The notes: generated from the sequence alone by a model not told the origin. Numbered from the stretch's first letter, positions 26,881 to 36,728 are shown. The stretch: DNA of 64,000 bases from Mycobacterium sp. 050128 (GCF_036409155.1 NZ_JAZGLW010000006.1:1-64000), one strand, 5' to 3'. Program-made: numbers and translations.

Positions 26881-27459
26881 TTAGGCGCCGAGCCGCGCCA
26901 CGATCGTCTCGGCATTGGCCGTCGCCCCGCGGTTATACGGCAATTTGGACAGCGCCGTTCCCATCGCGCACGTGTTGGAGATCGCCGCATAGGTCAATCC
27001 CGCCCCGATCGCGCCGGCCAGCCATTTGAGCCGCGGCACCGCGAGGCTGCCAACGACCGACGACAGCACGACCGATCCCGCGACCAGACGTACCTGACGC
27101 TCGAGATCCCAACGCTGAACCCCGCGGTCGACCGCGAAACCTCGTCTCTCCCAATCGGTGATGCCGTTTTGCAGGACACGCCCGCTGGCCAGACCCGCGT
27201 TTCGCAACAGCGTTTGCGCCTTGGTGGCCCGTTGGCCCGAGCGACACACCAGCACGACATCGGGGTCGTCGTCCAAGTGCTGGGCAACGGCAGGGCCGTC
27301 TTCATCCAGGACGTCGAGCGGGACGTTATAAGACCCGGCGATGTGCGAGGTTTCGAACTCGGCGGGCGTCCGGACATCGATGACCCGTGGGGCCGTGGGC
27401 GATTCCAGCAACGTCCGAAGCTCTGGCGACGTGATGACATCGGCGCTCGGTGCGTTCAT
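26881..27459 (-). CDS. Rhodanese domain protein with C-terminal membrane (DUF2892-like) segment
   Basis: A 192-residue protein. The N-terminal rhodanese domain (about 5-105) has active-site loop VCRSGQRATKA with the persulfide-carrying Cys. The C-terminal part contains two hydrophobic segments (VRLVAGSVVLSSVVGSLAV, WLAGAIGAGLTYAAI) and a conserved-looking NTCAMG, as in DUF2892 proteins. It would transfer sulfane sulfur near the membrane. Start ATG 27459 is set by CAGGAG upstream. It follows the MBL-fold/rhodanese gene in the same direction and likely shares its operon. Confidence 0.88.
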   Translation of the reverse strand: MNAPSADVITSPELRTLLESPTAPRVIDVRTPAEFETSHIAGSYNVPLDVLDEDGPAVAQHLDDDPDVVLVCRSGQRATKAQTLLRNAGLASGRVLQNGITDWERRGFAVDRGVQRWDLERQVRLVAGSVVLSSVVGSLAVPRLKWLAGAIGAGLTYAAISNTCAMGTALSKLPYNRGATANAETIVARLGA

Positions 27460-27550
27460 TGTCAGCTCCTGTATTAGGCGGCAATGAGTTATCACTACCC
27501 GGGCCCGTCGGGAACTACAGGTTTTACTTCAGAATGAGTTTTTGCCCGCC

Positions 27551-28906
27551 TCACCCGCTGGACGCGGTGATCCCGATCTTTTCGGCGTTGCTGAAATCGT
27601 CGTCGATCAGCACGACGCGCAGATCGTGCCGGTCCAGCAGCGCGGCGGCGATCGACGCACGATAGCCGCTTGCGCAATGGATCCATACCTCGCGGTCGGG
27701 CGGGATTTCGGCGATGCGTCCGGTCAGTTGGTGCAATGCGACATTGAGCGCCCCGCGCACATGGCCGCTGTCGAATTCCCCGCGCTGGCGCACGTCCAGC
27801 ACCAGGACCCGATCCGTGTGCAGCACGCCGGCAAGTTCGCCGAAGCCGGCGACGCGGTAGCTCCGCGGTTCCGCCCCACCGGCGAGCTCGCGGATGTCGC
27901 CGCTGGCGCTGCCGGTGAGGTGATCGACGCCGATGCGGGAAAGTTCACGCTGCGCCTCGGCGATCTGCTCGGCGTCGTCGCCGATCAGGGTCAGCGGCGC
28001 GCCCCAACTGTAGAGCCAGCCCAGATAGTTGACGAACGAGCCCGACAGCTCGAAGCCGTATGTGCCCGAGAGATGTCCAGCCGCGAACGCGGTGCGGTTG
28101 CGTAGGTCGACGACCCATTCACCGGCGTCGATTCGCCTGCGCAGCTCGCCTGGTTCGACCGACGTGAGCGGCGAAAGATCAGCTGCCGCAGGGCCGTTCC
28201 GATTGATCACACCCATGTGTGCGTAGTAAGCCGGGAAGTCGGCCAGACCATCGAGCAGGTTGTCCACATAGTCCTGCTCATCCTGCGTCAGCGCGGGATT
28301 CTTGCCACGTTGATCTCCGATGGTGGAATCGTCGCCGTCGGTGGGTGCGGCCGAGCAGAAGCTGCCGAATCCGTGAGTGGGGTAGACGGGCGTCGATGGG
28401 GGCAGCTCGTCGGCGAGGCGTCGAACCGAATGGTATTGCAGCCGAGTCAATTCCTCGGTGTGCTCGTCGCCGAGCAGGTCCGTTCTTCCGGTGCTGCCGA
28501 AGAGCATCGACCCCCCGCTGAATACGCCGAGGGTGTCCCCGGATTCGTCGCGGAGCACGTAGCTGACGTGATGGTGCGTGTGCCCCGGAGTGAACAGGGT
28601 TTCCAGGTGAATTCCGCCGGTATCGATGCGGTCGCCGTCACTGGCTGCGCGGCAAGAGAATTCGACGTATTCGCCGGCCGGAAGAACGTATTCGGCTCCG
28701 GTCGCCGCGGAAAGCGCGAGTCCGCCGGTCACGTAGTCGTTGTGGACGTGTGTCTCGAGGACATGCGTGATCCGCGCGTCGCCGACGAGCTCCAGCACGC
28801 GATCGATATCGCGCTGAGGGTCGATGACGACGGCGACCTCGCCGTCACTCACCAGATAGCTGCGATCGCCCAGCCCGGAGGTCTCGACAATCGATACGTC
28901 CACCAT
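27551..28906 (-). CDS. MBL-fold / rhodanese fusion, persulfide dioxygenase-like
   Basis: A 451-residue protein. The metallo-beta-lactamase domain (about 1-240) has the metal motif THVHNDYVTGG and downstream FTPGHTHHHVSY, as in ETHE1-type persulfide dioxygenases. Two rhodanese-like domains follow: the first (about 255-345) has no active-site cysteine, the second (about 360-450) has IHCASGYRAS. Such fusions oxidise persulfides to sulfite and handle reactive sulfur. Upstream partner of the rhodanese-DUF2892 gene. Confidence 0.88.
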   Translation of the reverse strand: MVDVSIVETSGLGDRSYLVSDGEVAVVIDPQRDIDRVLELVGDARITHVLETHVHNDYVTGGLALSAATGAEYVLPAGEYVEFSCRAASDGDRIDTGGIHLETLFTPGHTHHHVSYVLRDESGDTLGVFSGGSMLFGSTGRTDLLGDEHTEELTRLQYHSVRRLADELPPSTPVYPTHGFGSFCSAAPTDGDDSTIGDQRGKNPALTQDEQDYVDNLLDGLADFPAYYAHMGVINRNGPAAADLSPLTSVEPGELRRRIDAGEWVVDLRNRTAFAAGHLSGTYGFELSGSFVNYLGWLYSWGAPLTLIGDDAEQIAEAQRELSRIGVDHLTGSASGDIRELAGGAEPRSYRVAGFGELAGVLHTDRVLVLDVRQRGEFDSGHVRGALNVALHQLTGRIAEIPPDREVWIHCASGYRASIAAALLDRHDLRVVLIDDDFSNAEKIGITASSG

Positions 28907-29087
28907 GCTTGTGCCCCATCTACCGTCGTTGCCTGACGGTACGGCGGGACCGCTTGACGCGCACGGTTGCGAACACCGTCGTGGGGATGTGCGATTGACA
29001 ATCGCGGCGGTTTGCTATCTGCCGTTTCTGCCCCGGCACGGCGCCGGCCCCGCGCGTGCTACCCCTCCGGCATCGATCGTCGCGCGA

Positions 29088-29205
29088 TGGCATGCCCAGG
29101 ACATGATCAACAACCGAAACATCAACGCCGACATCGGATCCGACGGATCGACGCCGCAGGGCCAACGCCGGATTTCACGGCGAGGCCGCCGAGACGGTGG
29201 CAATC
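29088..29205 (+). pseudogene. Fragment of a CAP-domain protein gene
   Basis: The translation WHAQDMINNRNINADIGSDG closely matches the intact CAP protein (WHADDMISNRNINDDIGSDG). After STPQ the frame breaks; the next matching stretch, ANAGFHGEAAETVAI, is in another frame. No signal peptide, ends or ribosome site remain. This is a decayed partial copy of the gene at 25848-26345. Confidence 0.75.
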
Positions 29206-29405
29206 ACGTCGAATAGAACAGGAGTGGAAAGGGGTCGAAGTTGAACACGAGCTGAGCGTGCCGCGGCGGCACGGTTACGTGCGGGCGTTCACCGGTCAAA
29301 CCCGCTGGCGCATTGCCAAATTCGTGCATTGCGACGGGTCGCTACCCTGCTAGCCTACTTATCAGCCATCAATGCGCGCGAGCAGCGACATAGGAGTACG
29401 CGGCC

Positions 29406-30569
29406 ATGCCTGAAATATCAGATTGGGCCAAGGGGCCTTTCGCGGCCGTTGGTTCTATTCCGGCTTTCACTCAAGGGGACTACGAAAAAGGCGTGCAGGG
29501 CCTAGTAAACTCGGGTGGATTCCTGGCGTATGCGGCCTACCGGTACAAGGGCAGTAAAGCAAACCAAGAGGCTTTTAAAGTAGAAACGAAGATCCTCTGG
29601 GCCGGCATCATTTACATCATGACCCTTCAGCTGCTTTACATGAAGGCTACCGATAGCGGAAAGGAATACAACAACGCCAAGGGCGACTTTGGCGCAGCGG
29701 GTGAATCACTCGCGGCCGCCGCTGCGCAGGCGTGGGGCGGATGGGTGGGCGACGCCGCCGACGCCTACAACAAGCAAAATAATCTGCAAGTTACCCGCAC
29801 GGCGGATATGTCCGAATGCGATGCCGAAATTGCTGCGATTTTGGCCAAGGAGTCCCAACAGGTCAAAAGGTCGTACATGAACCTCGGCTGGGAACAGACG
29901 GCCCTTACTATCATGATCCCCATTTGTTCCCTAATTTTTGTATCCGACCCCGTGCGGTCACAATTGATCCAATTGGCCGCAGTTATCGCCGCCGTGGCAA
30001 AAAGCCTCGATATCGTCTCGGACATGATCTATGCATCGAAAGACAACGCAGCCGACATAAAAGCGGTCATTGAGAAATACCGTGAATTGGGCGACGGCGC
30101 GGCGGCATCGCTCCAAGCGGTCCGCCCCGGCACCATTGGTCAGGGTGCGATGGCCTTTGCCGCCCCGAGCACCGTGGGCCAGTTCGACACCCTCAACGGC
30201 GCCGCCTCCTTTACCGCTTCCTCGTCGGTATCCCCGCGTCCGGACGTACCCGTCTCCCGGGGCGGGAGCGTCGAAAACACCGGCGCGAGCGCTACTTCCG
30301 GATCGGCTCCCGAAAGCGAGTCGGAGATTGCGATCCCATCGCCGTACGCGATGCCCACCATGAGCCAGGTGGCGACCCGGCCATCCCGAGCCTCGACGCA
30401 GGACGCGCAGTCGGGTGACTCGACGGCCCACTCGCCAGCGTCCGCGGAAGCCGTCGTCGCGGAGAATGAGGCGGCCGCCGGCGCCGAGGGAGCCGAACGT
30501 GCACCCATCGATATCGCATCGGGTGCGACCGACCCGGCGCGCCCGCCCCAGTCAAATCGTAGCCAGTAG
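29406..30569 (+). CDS. EspA/EspE-family ESX secretion-associated protein
   Basis: A 387-residue protein of the EspA/EspE family, substrates co-secreted with EsxA/EsxB by ESX-1. The helical core contains AQAWGGWVGDAADAYNKQNN, equivalent to the W.G..AAD.Y block of EspA. Two hydrophobic stretches lie near 63-80 and 166-205. The Ser/Ala-rich C-terminal third ends with AAAGAEGAERAPIDI, matching the EspA tail AAAGTEDAERAPVEA. The coding sequence is visibly more A/T-rich than its neighbours, particularly 29406-30120, suggesting separate ancestry. First gene of an espA-espC-espD-espL-like set. Confidence 0.85.
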   Translation: MPEISDWAKGPFAAVGSIPAFTQGDYEKGVQGLVNSGGFLAYAAYRYKGSKANQEAFKVETKILWAGIIYIMTLQLLYMKATDSGKEYNNAKGDFGAAGESLAAAAAQAWGGWVGDAADAYNKQNNLQVTRTADMSECDAEIAAILAKESQQVKRSYMNLGWEQTALTIMIPICSLIFVSDPVRSQLIQLAAVIAAVAKSLDIVSDMIYASKDNAADIKAVIEKYRELGDGAAASLQAVRPGTIGQGAMAFAAPSTVGQFDTLNGAASFTASSSVSPRPDVPVSRGGSVENTGASATSGSAPESESEIAIPSPYAMPTMSQVATRPSRASTQDAQSGDSTAHSPASAEAVVAENEAAAGAEGAERAPIDIASGATDPARPPQSNRSQ

Positions 30570-30596
30570 AAAAGTGAGCGCCGAGGAGGCAAATCC

Positions 30597-30911
30597 ATGG
30601 CGGACTTGAGTGTTAATGCAGCTTATCTGACGGACTTGGCGAGGCAGCAGGACCGAGCCGCGGGGGAGATTGGATCCGGCACAAAGGCGGTCGAAGGGAC
30701 CGCCGAAAAACTGTGGTATGACCATGGTCCAATTTGTGGGTACACCGCGCAGGAAATGACAGATTGCGAAAGCGTCCGGCAAAACACTGGGAACACGATG
30801 AAAAAGGTGTCCGAGGCATTAGCCGAAGACTTGCGTAACGCGGCCGCTAGGTATGTCGCCACCGATGACGCGGCAGGCGGCGCTGTCGATCAACAAGTGG
30901 TTCGCGGCTGA
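30597..30911 (+). CDS. EspC-like ESX secretion-associated protein
   Basis: A 104-residue helical-hairpin protein of the EspC/EspF (DUF2580) family. The turn reads YDHGPICGYT, matching HGPYCSQF of EspC including its cysteine. The C-terminal RYVATDD fits the YxxxD/E type VII secretion signal. GAGGAGG lies seven bases before ATG 30597. It directly follows the EspA-like gene, as espC follows espA, and the two products probably depend on each other for export. Confidence 0.87.
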   Translation: MADLSVNAAYLTDLARQQDRAAGEIGSGTKAVEGTAEKLWYDHGPICGYTAQEMTDCESVRQNTGNTMKKVSEALAEDLRNAAARYVATDDAAGGAVDQQVVRG

Positions 30912-30966
30912 TCATGTCCCGCCCATCCACGAAAACCGCTAAAAGCCAAGAAGGAACGGCACCATA

Positions 30967-31698
30967 GTGGATGCCATACACCGTAGCGACGACGACAGCG
31001 ATAATCTCAACGCCCTGGATTTCGGTGAAGAGTCCGGTTACGAAGGCGGCGCGGTTCTGGATTACGGGGACGAGACCGGCCGCGGTATGCACGACGCCCT
31101 TGATTTCGGTGAAGAGTCCGGTTACGAAAGCGGCGGGGTTCTGGGTACCGGCGATAAGTCCGGCCGCGACCCCGGCGAGCAGCCGACCATGGTCGCTCGG
31201 TACACCGACGAGCAGGCCGAGCTCCCGGACACCACAGCCGGGCTGCGCACCACCGACTCGTTGCACGGGGACGGTGGCGAAACCCGGGACACCGATGCCG
31301 AGGAGGACGAATTCCACTGGGAGCGGACCACGGTCACCAACCCTCCCCAGACCGTGTCGGTGACCGCCCTCATGGACGGCAAGATCCAAAAGGTCGAGCT
31401 GTCAGCGGCGGTGGCGAGCATGACCGAATCGGAGCTCGCCGAAGAAATCCTCATCGTCGCGGACGTGGCCAGTCAGCGGGCATCGTCCGTCTTGCACACC
31501 TTGCTGCTCGAGAGCATGAAGGCGCAAGGGCTAGGCGGCGACGGGCCTTTGGCTGACATCTTCGGCAGTCGCTCCCTGGACTTGAGGCCGCCGGAACAGG
31601 CCGTCAAGGCAGAGGCAGAAGCGTTCGCCACCCGCTACACCAGCCACGATGCTGACGCGCAGGCCACGCAATCATCGATCCATGCCGCAGGTTCCTAG
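30967..31698 (+). CDS. EspD/EspH-family protein with duplicated N-terminal segment
   Basis: A 243-residue protein from GTG 30967 (GAAGGAA upstream). The C-terminal two thirds match EspD/EspH: VTNPPQTVSVTALMDGKI, VELSAAVASMTESELAEEIL and AEAFATRYTSHDAD. EspD is a cytosolic factor that stabilises EspA and EspC. The acidic N-terminus holds two copies of ALDFGEESGYE.GG.VL spaced 28 residues (84 bases) apart, which I do not recall in EspD or EspH. It fits the operon order espA-C-D. Confidence 0.85.
   Translation: MDAIHRSDDDSDNLNALDFGEESGYEGGAVLDYGDETGRGMHDALDFGEESGYESGGVLGTGDKSGRDPGEQPTMVARYTDEQAELPDTTAGLRTTDSLHGDGGETRDTDAEEDEFHWERTTVTNPPQTVSVTALMDGKIQKVELSAAVASMTESELAEEILIVADVASQRASSVLHTLLLESMKAQGLGGDGPLADIFGSRSLDLRPPEQAVKAEAEAFATRYTSHDADAQATQSSIHAAGS
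31012..31151 (+). repeat. 84-bp imperfect direct repeat inside the EspD/H-like gene
   Basis: GCCCTGGATTTCGGTGAAGA at 31012 recurs at 31096 with one change, and the similarity runs on for about 50 bases in each copy. Each unit encodes one acidic DFGEESGYE block, so the array adds 28 residues in frame. Confidence 0.8.
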
Positions 31699-31714
31699 AC
31701 AGTAAGGACGGCAA

Positions 31715-32077
31715 ATGAGCACCGAGATCCACTCGCTACTGGACGAGGTGTTGCACCAGACGCGGCACATCGGGTCCGCCCTGGACGAGCACCTGCACCA
31801 GCTCAACAACAGAACATTCAATGGCGCGGACGAAGCCAAGACCGTCGTCGTGACCCTCGATGGACGCCAGCGGCTTGCCGGCCTGCGTATCGAGGACGGT
31901 CTCCTTCGGCTGGGCGCCGAAACGGTGGCGCGGCGCATCAACGAGGCGATAGTCAACGCGCAAGCCGACGCGACCGCAGCCAGCGAAGCCGACGGGCAGC
32001 AATTCGTTGAGCTGTTGAACCACGCCGCCGGTTCCCTCAAGGACATCTTGGGCGCCACCGAAGCGAAATCGGGCTAG
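31715..32077 (+). CDS. EspL-like YbaB/EbfC-family protein
   Basis: A 120-residue protein similar to EspL (Rv3880c) of the ESX-1 locus: ALDEHLHQLNNRTFNGADEA, then VTLDGRQRLAGLRIEDGLLRLG and VARRINEAIVNAQA. EspL is a YbaB-like cytosolic protein that supports the stability and export of Esp substrates. It is the last of the four-gene cassette, 16 bases after the EspD/H-like gene. Confidence 0.85.
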   Translation: MSTEIHSLLDEVLHQTRHIGSALDEHLHQLNNRTFNGADEAKTVVVTLDGRQRLAGLRIEDGLLRLGAETVARRINEAIVNAQADATAASEADGQQFVELLNHAAGSLKDILGATEAKSG

Positions 32078-32091
32078 CGGCAACGATTTCG
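32064..32091. terminator. Inverted repeat over the end of the EspL-like gene
   Basis: CGAAATCG (32064-32071) and CGATTTCG (32084-32091) form an 8-bp stem with a 12-base loop spanning the stop codon. A further pair, GGGCTAGC (32071-32078) and GCTAGCCC (32117-32124), links the two convergent gene ends. No U-run follows, so a termination role is only suggested. Confidence 0.4.
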
Positions 32092-32117
32092 GTGGGTGTG
32101 CACCCGACAGCCAGCGG

Positions 32118-32336
32118 CTAGCCCGCTTCGGCGTCGAGTGGATCGTAGTGCGCGTCGACGTCGGAGTCGCGTGCTTGCCCGCGTAGCGCGCACCAGCGCT
32201 TGCGGGTGAGGTGCTGCGCGTAAACCTTGTCGCGCTGGGCGTACGAGAATGCGAAATCCAGGTTGATCGGCAATCCCGCCCACGCTACTTCGGCCGCCGG
32301 CAATTCCTGGTCACCGAGGTGTTCGTCAGTCGTCAT
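32118..32336 (-). pseudogene. Fragment related to the nitrate reductase C-terminus, behind a GlnR-type box
   Basis: A 72-residue frame. Residues about 21-45 (GLPINLDFAFSYAQ, RDKVYAQHLTRKRW) match the NADPH-binding end of the adjacent nitrate reductase ([28 protein letters not shown]); the rest does not match. A GlnR-type box like that of the full gene lies upstream at 32394-32431. The simplest reading is the two ends of a duplicated nitrate reductase gene joined by an internal deletion, but a small expressed protein cannot be excluded. Confidence 0.65.
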
Positions 32337-32393
32337 GCGGGCACCCCTTCATCGAGTACGCACCTGTTGTTGAGCACATGGTGCGACAGCGAT

Positions 32394-32431
32394 GTTTCAG
32401 CGACGCTTGTCCGGCGTTTCGGCCGTATTAC
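32394..32431 (-). promoter_or_regulatory. GlnR-type box, second copy
   Basis: On the minus strand GTAAT-n6-GAAAC-n6-CAAGC-n6-GAAAC, the a-b-a-b half-site layout of actinobacterial GlnR boxes with the two GAAAC sites 22 bases apart. Ungapped similarity to the box ahead of the nitrate reductase continues over about 50 bases (32378-32429 against 36715-36766). Confidence 0.65.
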
Positions 32432-32437
32432 GAAGTC

Positions 32438-35400
32438 CTAGTAGACGTCGCGGTGGTAGCGCTTGTCGGCGCTGAGCGACTGGACGTAGTCCTTCGCGTC
32501 GTCCAAGTCCAGGTTGCCGTGCTCGGCCGCGATCTCGCACAGCGCGCGGTCGACGTCCTTGGCCATCGGGTCGGCACTGCCGCACACATACAGCTGGGCG
32601 CCGTCCTGCAGCCAACTCCATAGCTCGGCGCCACGCTTGCGCATCAGGTGCTGGACGTACACCTTCTCTTGCTGGTCTCGAGAGAACGCCAGGTCCAGCT
32701 CGGTGAGCAGCCCGTCGGCGTGCATCTTCTCGATCTCGTCGCGGTAGTAGTAGTCGGTCTCGGCGTGCTGTTCGCCGAAGAACAGCCAGTTGGGCCCGGT
32801 GTGGCCGAGGGCGCGGCGCTCCTGCAGGAAGCCGCGGAAGGGCGCGATACCGGTTCCGGGCCCGATCATGATCATCGGCGTCTCTGACTCACTCGGCGGC
32901 CGGAAATTGCTCGACGGCTGCAGATAGACAGCCACTCGATCGCCGGGGGAGCGGTCGGCAAGGTAGGTCGAACACACCCCGCGGCGGGGCACGCCCTGGA
33001 AGTTGTAGCGCACCGGCGAGACGGTCAGGTGAGCTTCGCCCGGGCACTCCTTGGGGCTCGACGAGATCGAGTACAGCCGCGGTTGCAGGCGTTTGAGGAC
33101 CCGCAGCCACTCGTGGGCCGATGCGTAGACCGGCAGCCGTGCCAGCAGGTCGATGGACTGGCGCCCCCACGTCCAATTGCTCAGGGCGGCTTTGTTTTCC
33201 GGCCTCAGCAGTTCCGCGAGTTTCGGGTCGCCGGTGCGCTCCTGCACGAACCGCACCAGGTCCCGGCTGATGTGGGCGATCTCGATTCGCTCGGTGAGCG
33301 CGGAACGCAGCGACATCAGGCCGTGCTCGCCGACCTCGACCGGGGTCTGCCCGTTCAGTCCGGTGACCGACAGCCATTCGTCGACCAGCTGGTCGCTGTT
33401 GCGTGGCCACACCCCGAGCGCGTCGCCCGCTTCATAGCTGGCGGCCTCGTCGGACACGTCGAAGACGATCTGCCGCACGTCTTTTGCAGAGTTCGGCCCG
33501 CTGAGGGTGATGTTGCTGATCATGTCGGTGACCAGCGGGCGCTTCTTGTTGTACGCGGGCGCCTGGGGGCGGGCCGTCGGACGGGGTGCAGACGTAGCCG
33601 GTGCCGGCGCCGGAGCACCGACGCGGGTGGGGGTGCGCCGCAGCGCCTCGATCACCCCGCTCATCCACCCGGCGGCGGCCTCCTCGTAGTCGGGTTCGCA
33701 GTCGACGCGGCTGACGATCCTGGTCCCGCCCAGCTCGGCCAGCCGCTCGTCGAGCTTGCGCCCGTAACCGCAGAAGTCGTCGTAGTTGGAGTCGCCCAGG
33801 GCCAGTACGGCGTAGCGGGTGCCGGACAACCGCGGTGCGCTGTCGCCGTTCAGCGCGCGCCACAGCGCGGCGCCGTTGTCGGGTGCATCGCCGTCGCCGG
33901 TGGTGCTGGTGATTACCAGCAGTTCCCGCGTGGTGGCCAGGTCGGCCACCGGGAAGTCGTCCATGCTGTGGATCACGACCTGCAGCGACGCCTCTCCGAG
34001 CCGGGCGACGCACTCGGCGGCGAGCTCCTCGGCGTTGCCGGTCTGCGACGCCCACAACACCACAACCGGAGCCTGCTTCGGTTCTACTGGGGTTACCGGG
34101 GCCGCGGGTGGGTCGGCCGGTGTCTGGGCGGCGGGGGACGCCGGCATGAAAGCCGGCATCGACGCCGGCGCCTCGGTACGCGCGAACATCCCCGCGAACA
34201 GACCGTCCACCCACAGCCGGGTGTTGGCGTCGAGTGGGGCGTTGAGCGGCAGGGTGGGCACCCCGGCCGTGCGGCGGCCGGCTTCCGAACGCAATCCGGC
34301 CAGCACCCCCGCCAGGTAGGTGCGGCCGAGGGGGCCCAGCTGGGGAGCCGGTTCGTTTGCGACACCGAGGATTTCGGCGAGGGCGTCAACCTGTGACCCG
34401 TTGATTTCGGTAACTTCCTCAGGAGCGGGCTCTACTGTGCCGGTGGCCACCGCAGGCTCGGCCTCGGTGTCGGATTCCGTTGTGGCGGCGGCGATCTTGG
34501 TGACGGTGATCGCGCACGCCTTGAACTCGGGCTGGAAGGACAACGGGTCCACGGCGTCATTGGTGACCGCGTTGATCGACAAGTATTCGCCGAACGCGTC
34601 GTTCCAGTGGAAGGGCGCAAAACAGTTGCCCGGCCGCACCCGGTCGGTGACCACGGCAGGAAGCACGGCTCGCCCACGGCGCGACGCGATTTCGACACGA
34701 TCGCGATCGGTGATCTCGAGCCGTGCGGCGTCGTCGGGGTGGATTTCGACGAACGGTCCGGAGTTGAGTTTGTTGAGTTTGGCCACCTTGCCGGTCTTGG
34801 TCATGGTGTGCCATTGGTGCGGCAGACGACCGGTGTTGAGCAGGAACGGGTAGTCGTCATCCGGCATCTCGTCGGGCGACAGGTGCGGTCGGGCGAAGAA
34901 CATCGCGCGACCGTTCGCCGTGGCGAAGGCCAACCGTGGCACGGTGCCGTCCTCGCGGACCAGCTGAGTTTGGCTGACGCCGTCGTTGCGGTAGCGGATC
35001 GGGTTGCGGTCGTCGGCGCCATCGGGCGGGCACGGCCACTGCAGCGGAGTCTGCCGCAGCCGGTCATAGCTGGCACCGCGCAGGTCATAGCCCGTCTTGG
35101 GATTCCAGAACCGCTTGATCTCTTCGAACACGTCCTCGGCGGAGTCATAGCTGAAGGAATCCGAAAAGCCCATCTCGCAAGCGATTCGGGCGATGATCTG
35201 CCAGTCCGGCATTGCCTGTCCGGGCGGTTGCACGGCCGGCTGGAACAGCGTCAGGTTGCGCTCGGAGTTGACCATCACGCCCTCGGACTCGGTCCACAGG
35301 GCGGCGGGCAGCAACACGTCGGCGTAGCCGTTGGTCTCGGTCTCGAAGAAGGCGTCCTGGGCGATCACCAGCTCGGCGTTCTCCAGACCGGCCAGCACCG

Positions 35401-36670
35401 TCTTCCGATTGGCAACGCTGGCAACGGGATTGGTGCAGATGATCCAGCAGGCCTTGATCTCTCCGTTGGCCATACGGGAGAACATGTCGACGGTTCCGGT
35501 ACCGACCTCGGTACGTAGCGTTCCGCGAGGGATGCCCCATTGGTCCTCGACGAATTCGCGATCGGGCGCCGACGTCACCACGCGCTGGCCCGGCAGACCC
35601 GGCCCCATGTAACCCATTTCGCGCCCGCCCATCGCATTGGGCTGCCCGGTCAGCGAGAACGGGCCGCTGCCCGGCTTGCAGATCGCCCCGGTCGCCAAGT
35701 GCAGGTTGCAGATCGCGTTGGTGCTCCAGGTGCCGTGGGTGCTCTGGTTGAGGCCCATGGTCCAGCAGGTCACGAAGTTCTCGGCTTCGCCGATCCAGCG
35801 GGCCGCGGTCCGGATGTCGTCGGCGGGTATGCCAGTGGTTTTGCTGACCCGCTCCGGCGTGAAGTGCTCGAGGAAACTCGGCATCTCGTCCCAGCCCTCG
35901 GTGAACTCGGCGATGAATTCCGGGTCGGTGTGGCCGTTTTGGACGATCAGGTTCAGCAGACCGTTGAGCAGAGCGAGGTCTGTGCCAGACGAGATCTGCA
36001 GGAACAGATCGGCCTTTTCCGCGGTCGCGGTGCGGCGCGGGTCGACGACGATCAGCTTCGCGCCGGCCTTGACCCGGTCCATCATCCGCAGGAACAGAAT
36101 CGGATGGCAGTCGGCCATATTGGCGCCGATGACGAAGAAGACGTCGGCCTTCTCGAAATCCTGATAGGACCCGGGCGGTCCGTCCGCGCCCAGCGACAAC
36201 TTGTAGCCGGACCCCGCGCTGGCCATGCACAGTCGCGAGTTCGACTCGATCTGGTTAGTACCGATGAACCCCTTGGTCAGCTTGTTCGCGAGGTACTGCG
36301 CCTCCAGCGACATCTGCCCGGACACGTACAGGGCGAACGCGTCCGGGCCGTGCTCGTCGATGATGGCCCGCAACTGCTTGGCGGACTGGCTGATCGCATC
36401 GTCGATGTCGATCTGCGCCAGGGATTCGCCACGGTCGGCGCGCCAATAAGCCGAATCCATCCGGCCCGGTGCGGCCAGCATGTCCGCGGTGGTTGTGCCT
36501 TTGGTGCACAGGCGGCCGAAGTTGGCCGGGTGACTTTTGTTTCCAACAGATTTCGCAACGTGACGGCGGTCGCTCTTCGGATCGGTTGTGATCTGCAGCA
36601 CCATGCCGCAGCCCACGCCGCAGTAGGCGCACATGCTGTTCACGGTGTCCTCACCGTGGTCTGCAGCCAC
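32438..36670 (-). CDS. nasN: Fused assimilatory nitrate reductase (molybdopterin subunit plus diflavin reductase)
   Basis: A single 1410-residue cytosolic enzyme reducing nitrate to nitrite with NAD(P)H. N-terminal 4Fe-4S cysteines are Cys14, 17, 21 and 55. The molybdopterin oxidoreductase domains follow ([24 protein letters not shown]; late [16 protein letters not shown]). A linker leads to a flavodoxin domain ([11 protein letters not shown]) and a sulfite-reductase-type FAD/NADPH module ([35 protein letters not shown]). This layout is that of the mycobacterial diflavin nitrate reductase NasN. Start GTG 36670 has AAGGAGG upstream, whereas the ATG at 36724 lies in the promoter. A GlnR-type box precedes it. 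NarK and LppP genes are nearby. Confidence 0.92.
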   Translation of the reverse strand: MAADHGEDTVNSMCAYCGVGCGMVLQITTDPKSDRRHVAKSVGNKSHPANFGRLCTKGTTTADMLAAPGRMDSAYWRADRGESLAQIDIDDAISQSAKQLRAIIDEHGPDAFALYVSGQMSLEAQYLANKLTKGFIGTNQIESNSRLCMASAGSGYKLSLGADGPPGSYQDFEKADVFFVIGANMADCHPILFLRMMDRVKAGAKLIVVDPRRTATAEKADLFLQISSGTDLALLNGLLNLIVQNGHTDPEFIAEFTEGWDEMPSFLEHFTPERVSKTTGIPADDIRTAARWIGEAENFVTCWTMGLNQSTHGTWSTNAICNLHLATGAICKPGSGPFSLTGQPNAMGGREMGYMGPGLPGQRVVTSAPDREFVEDQWGIPRGTLRTEVGTGTVDMFSRMANGEIKACWIICTNPVASVANRKTVLAGLENAELVIAQDAFFETETNGYADVLLPAALWTESEGVMVNSERNLTLFQPAVQPPGQAMPDWQIIARIACEMGFSDSFSYDSAEDVFEEIKRFWNPKTGYDLRGASYDRLRQTPLQWPCPPDGADDRNPIRYRNDGVSQTQLVREDGTVPRLAFATANGRAMFFARPHLSPDEMPDDDYPFLLNTGRLPHQWHTMTKTGKVAKLNKLNSGPFVEIHPDDAARLEITDRDRVEIASRRGRAVLPAVVTDRVRPGNCFAPFHWNDAFGEYLSINAVTNDAVDPLSFQPEFKACAITVTKIAAATTESDTEAEPAVATGTVEPAPEEVTEINGSQVDALAEILGVANEPAPQLGPLGRTYLAGVLAGLRSEAGRRTAGVPTLPLNAPLDANTRLWVDGLFAGMFARTEAPASMPAFMPASPAAQTPADPPAAPVTPVEPKQAPVVVLWASQTGNAEELAAECVARLGEASLQVVIHSMDDFPVADLATTRELLVITSTTGDGDAPDNGAALWRALNGDSAPRLSGTRYAVLALGDSNYDDFCGYGRKLDERLAELGGTRIVSRVDCEPDYEEAAAGWMSGVIEALRRTPTRVGAPAPAPATSAPRPTARPQAPAYNKKRPLVTDMISNITLSGPNSAKDVRQIVFDVSDEAASYEAGDALGVWPRNSDQLVDEWLSVTGLNGQTPVEVGEHGLMSLRSALTERIEIAHISRDLVRFVQERTGDPKLAELLRPENKAALSNWTWGRQSIDLLARLPVYASAHEWLRVLKRLQPRLYSISSSPKECPGEAHLTVSPVRYNFQGVPRRGVCSTYLADRSPGDRVAVYLQPSSNFRPPSESETPMIMIGPGTGIAPFRGFLQERRALGHTGPNWLFFGEQHAETDYYYRDEIEKMHADGLLTELDLAFSRDQQEKVYVQHLMRKRGAELWSWLQDGAQLYVCGSADPMAKDVDRALCEIAAEHGNLDLDDAKDYVQSLSADKRYHRDVY

Positions 36671-36728
36671 GCCTACGTCCTCCTTCCGGGCGCGCAAGGG
36701 TATATCCGCTAAATCGTGCGACAAGGAT

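Noticed and set aside
32064..32124. Inverted repeats as an attachment site or IS end
   Set aside because: No transposase, integrase or target duplication is nearby; they are more likely hairpins between convergent gene ends.
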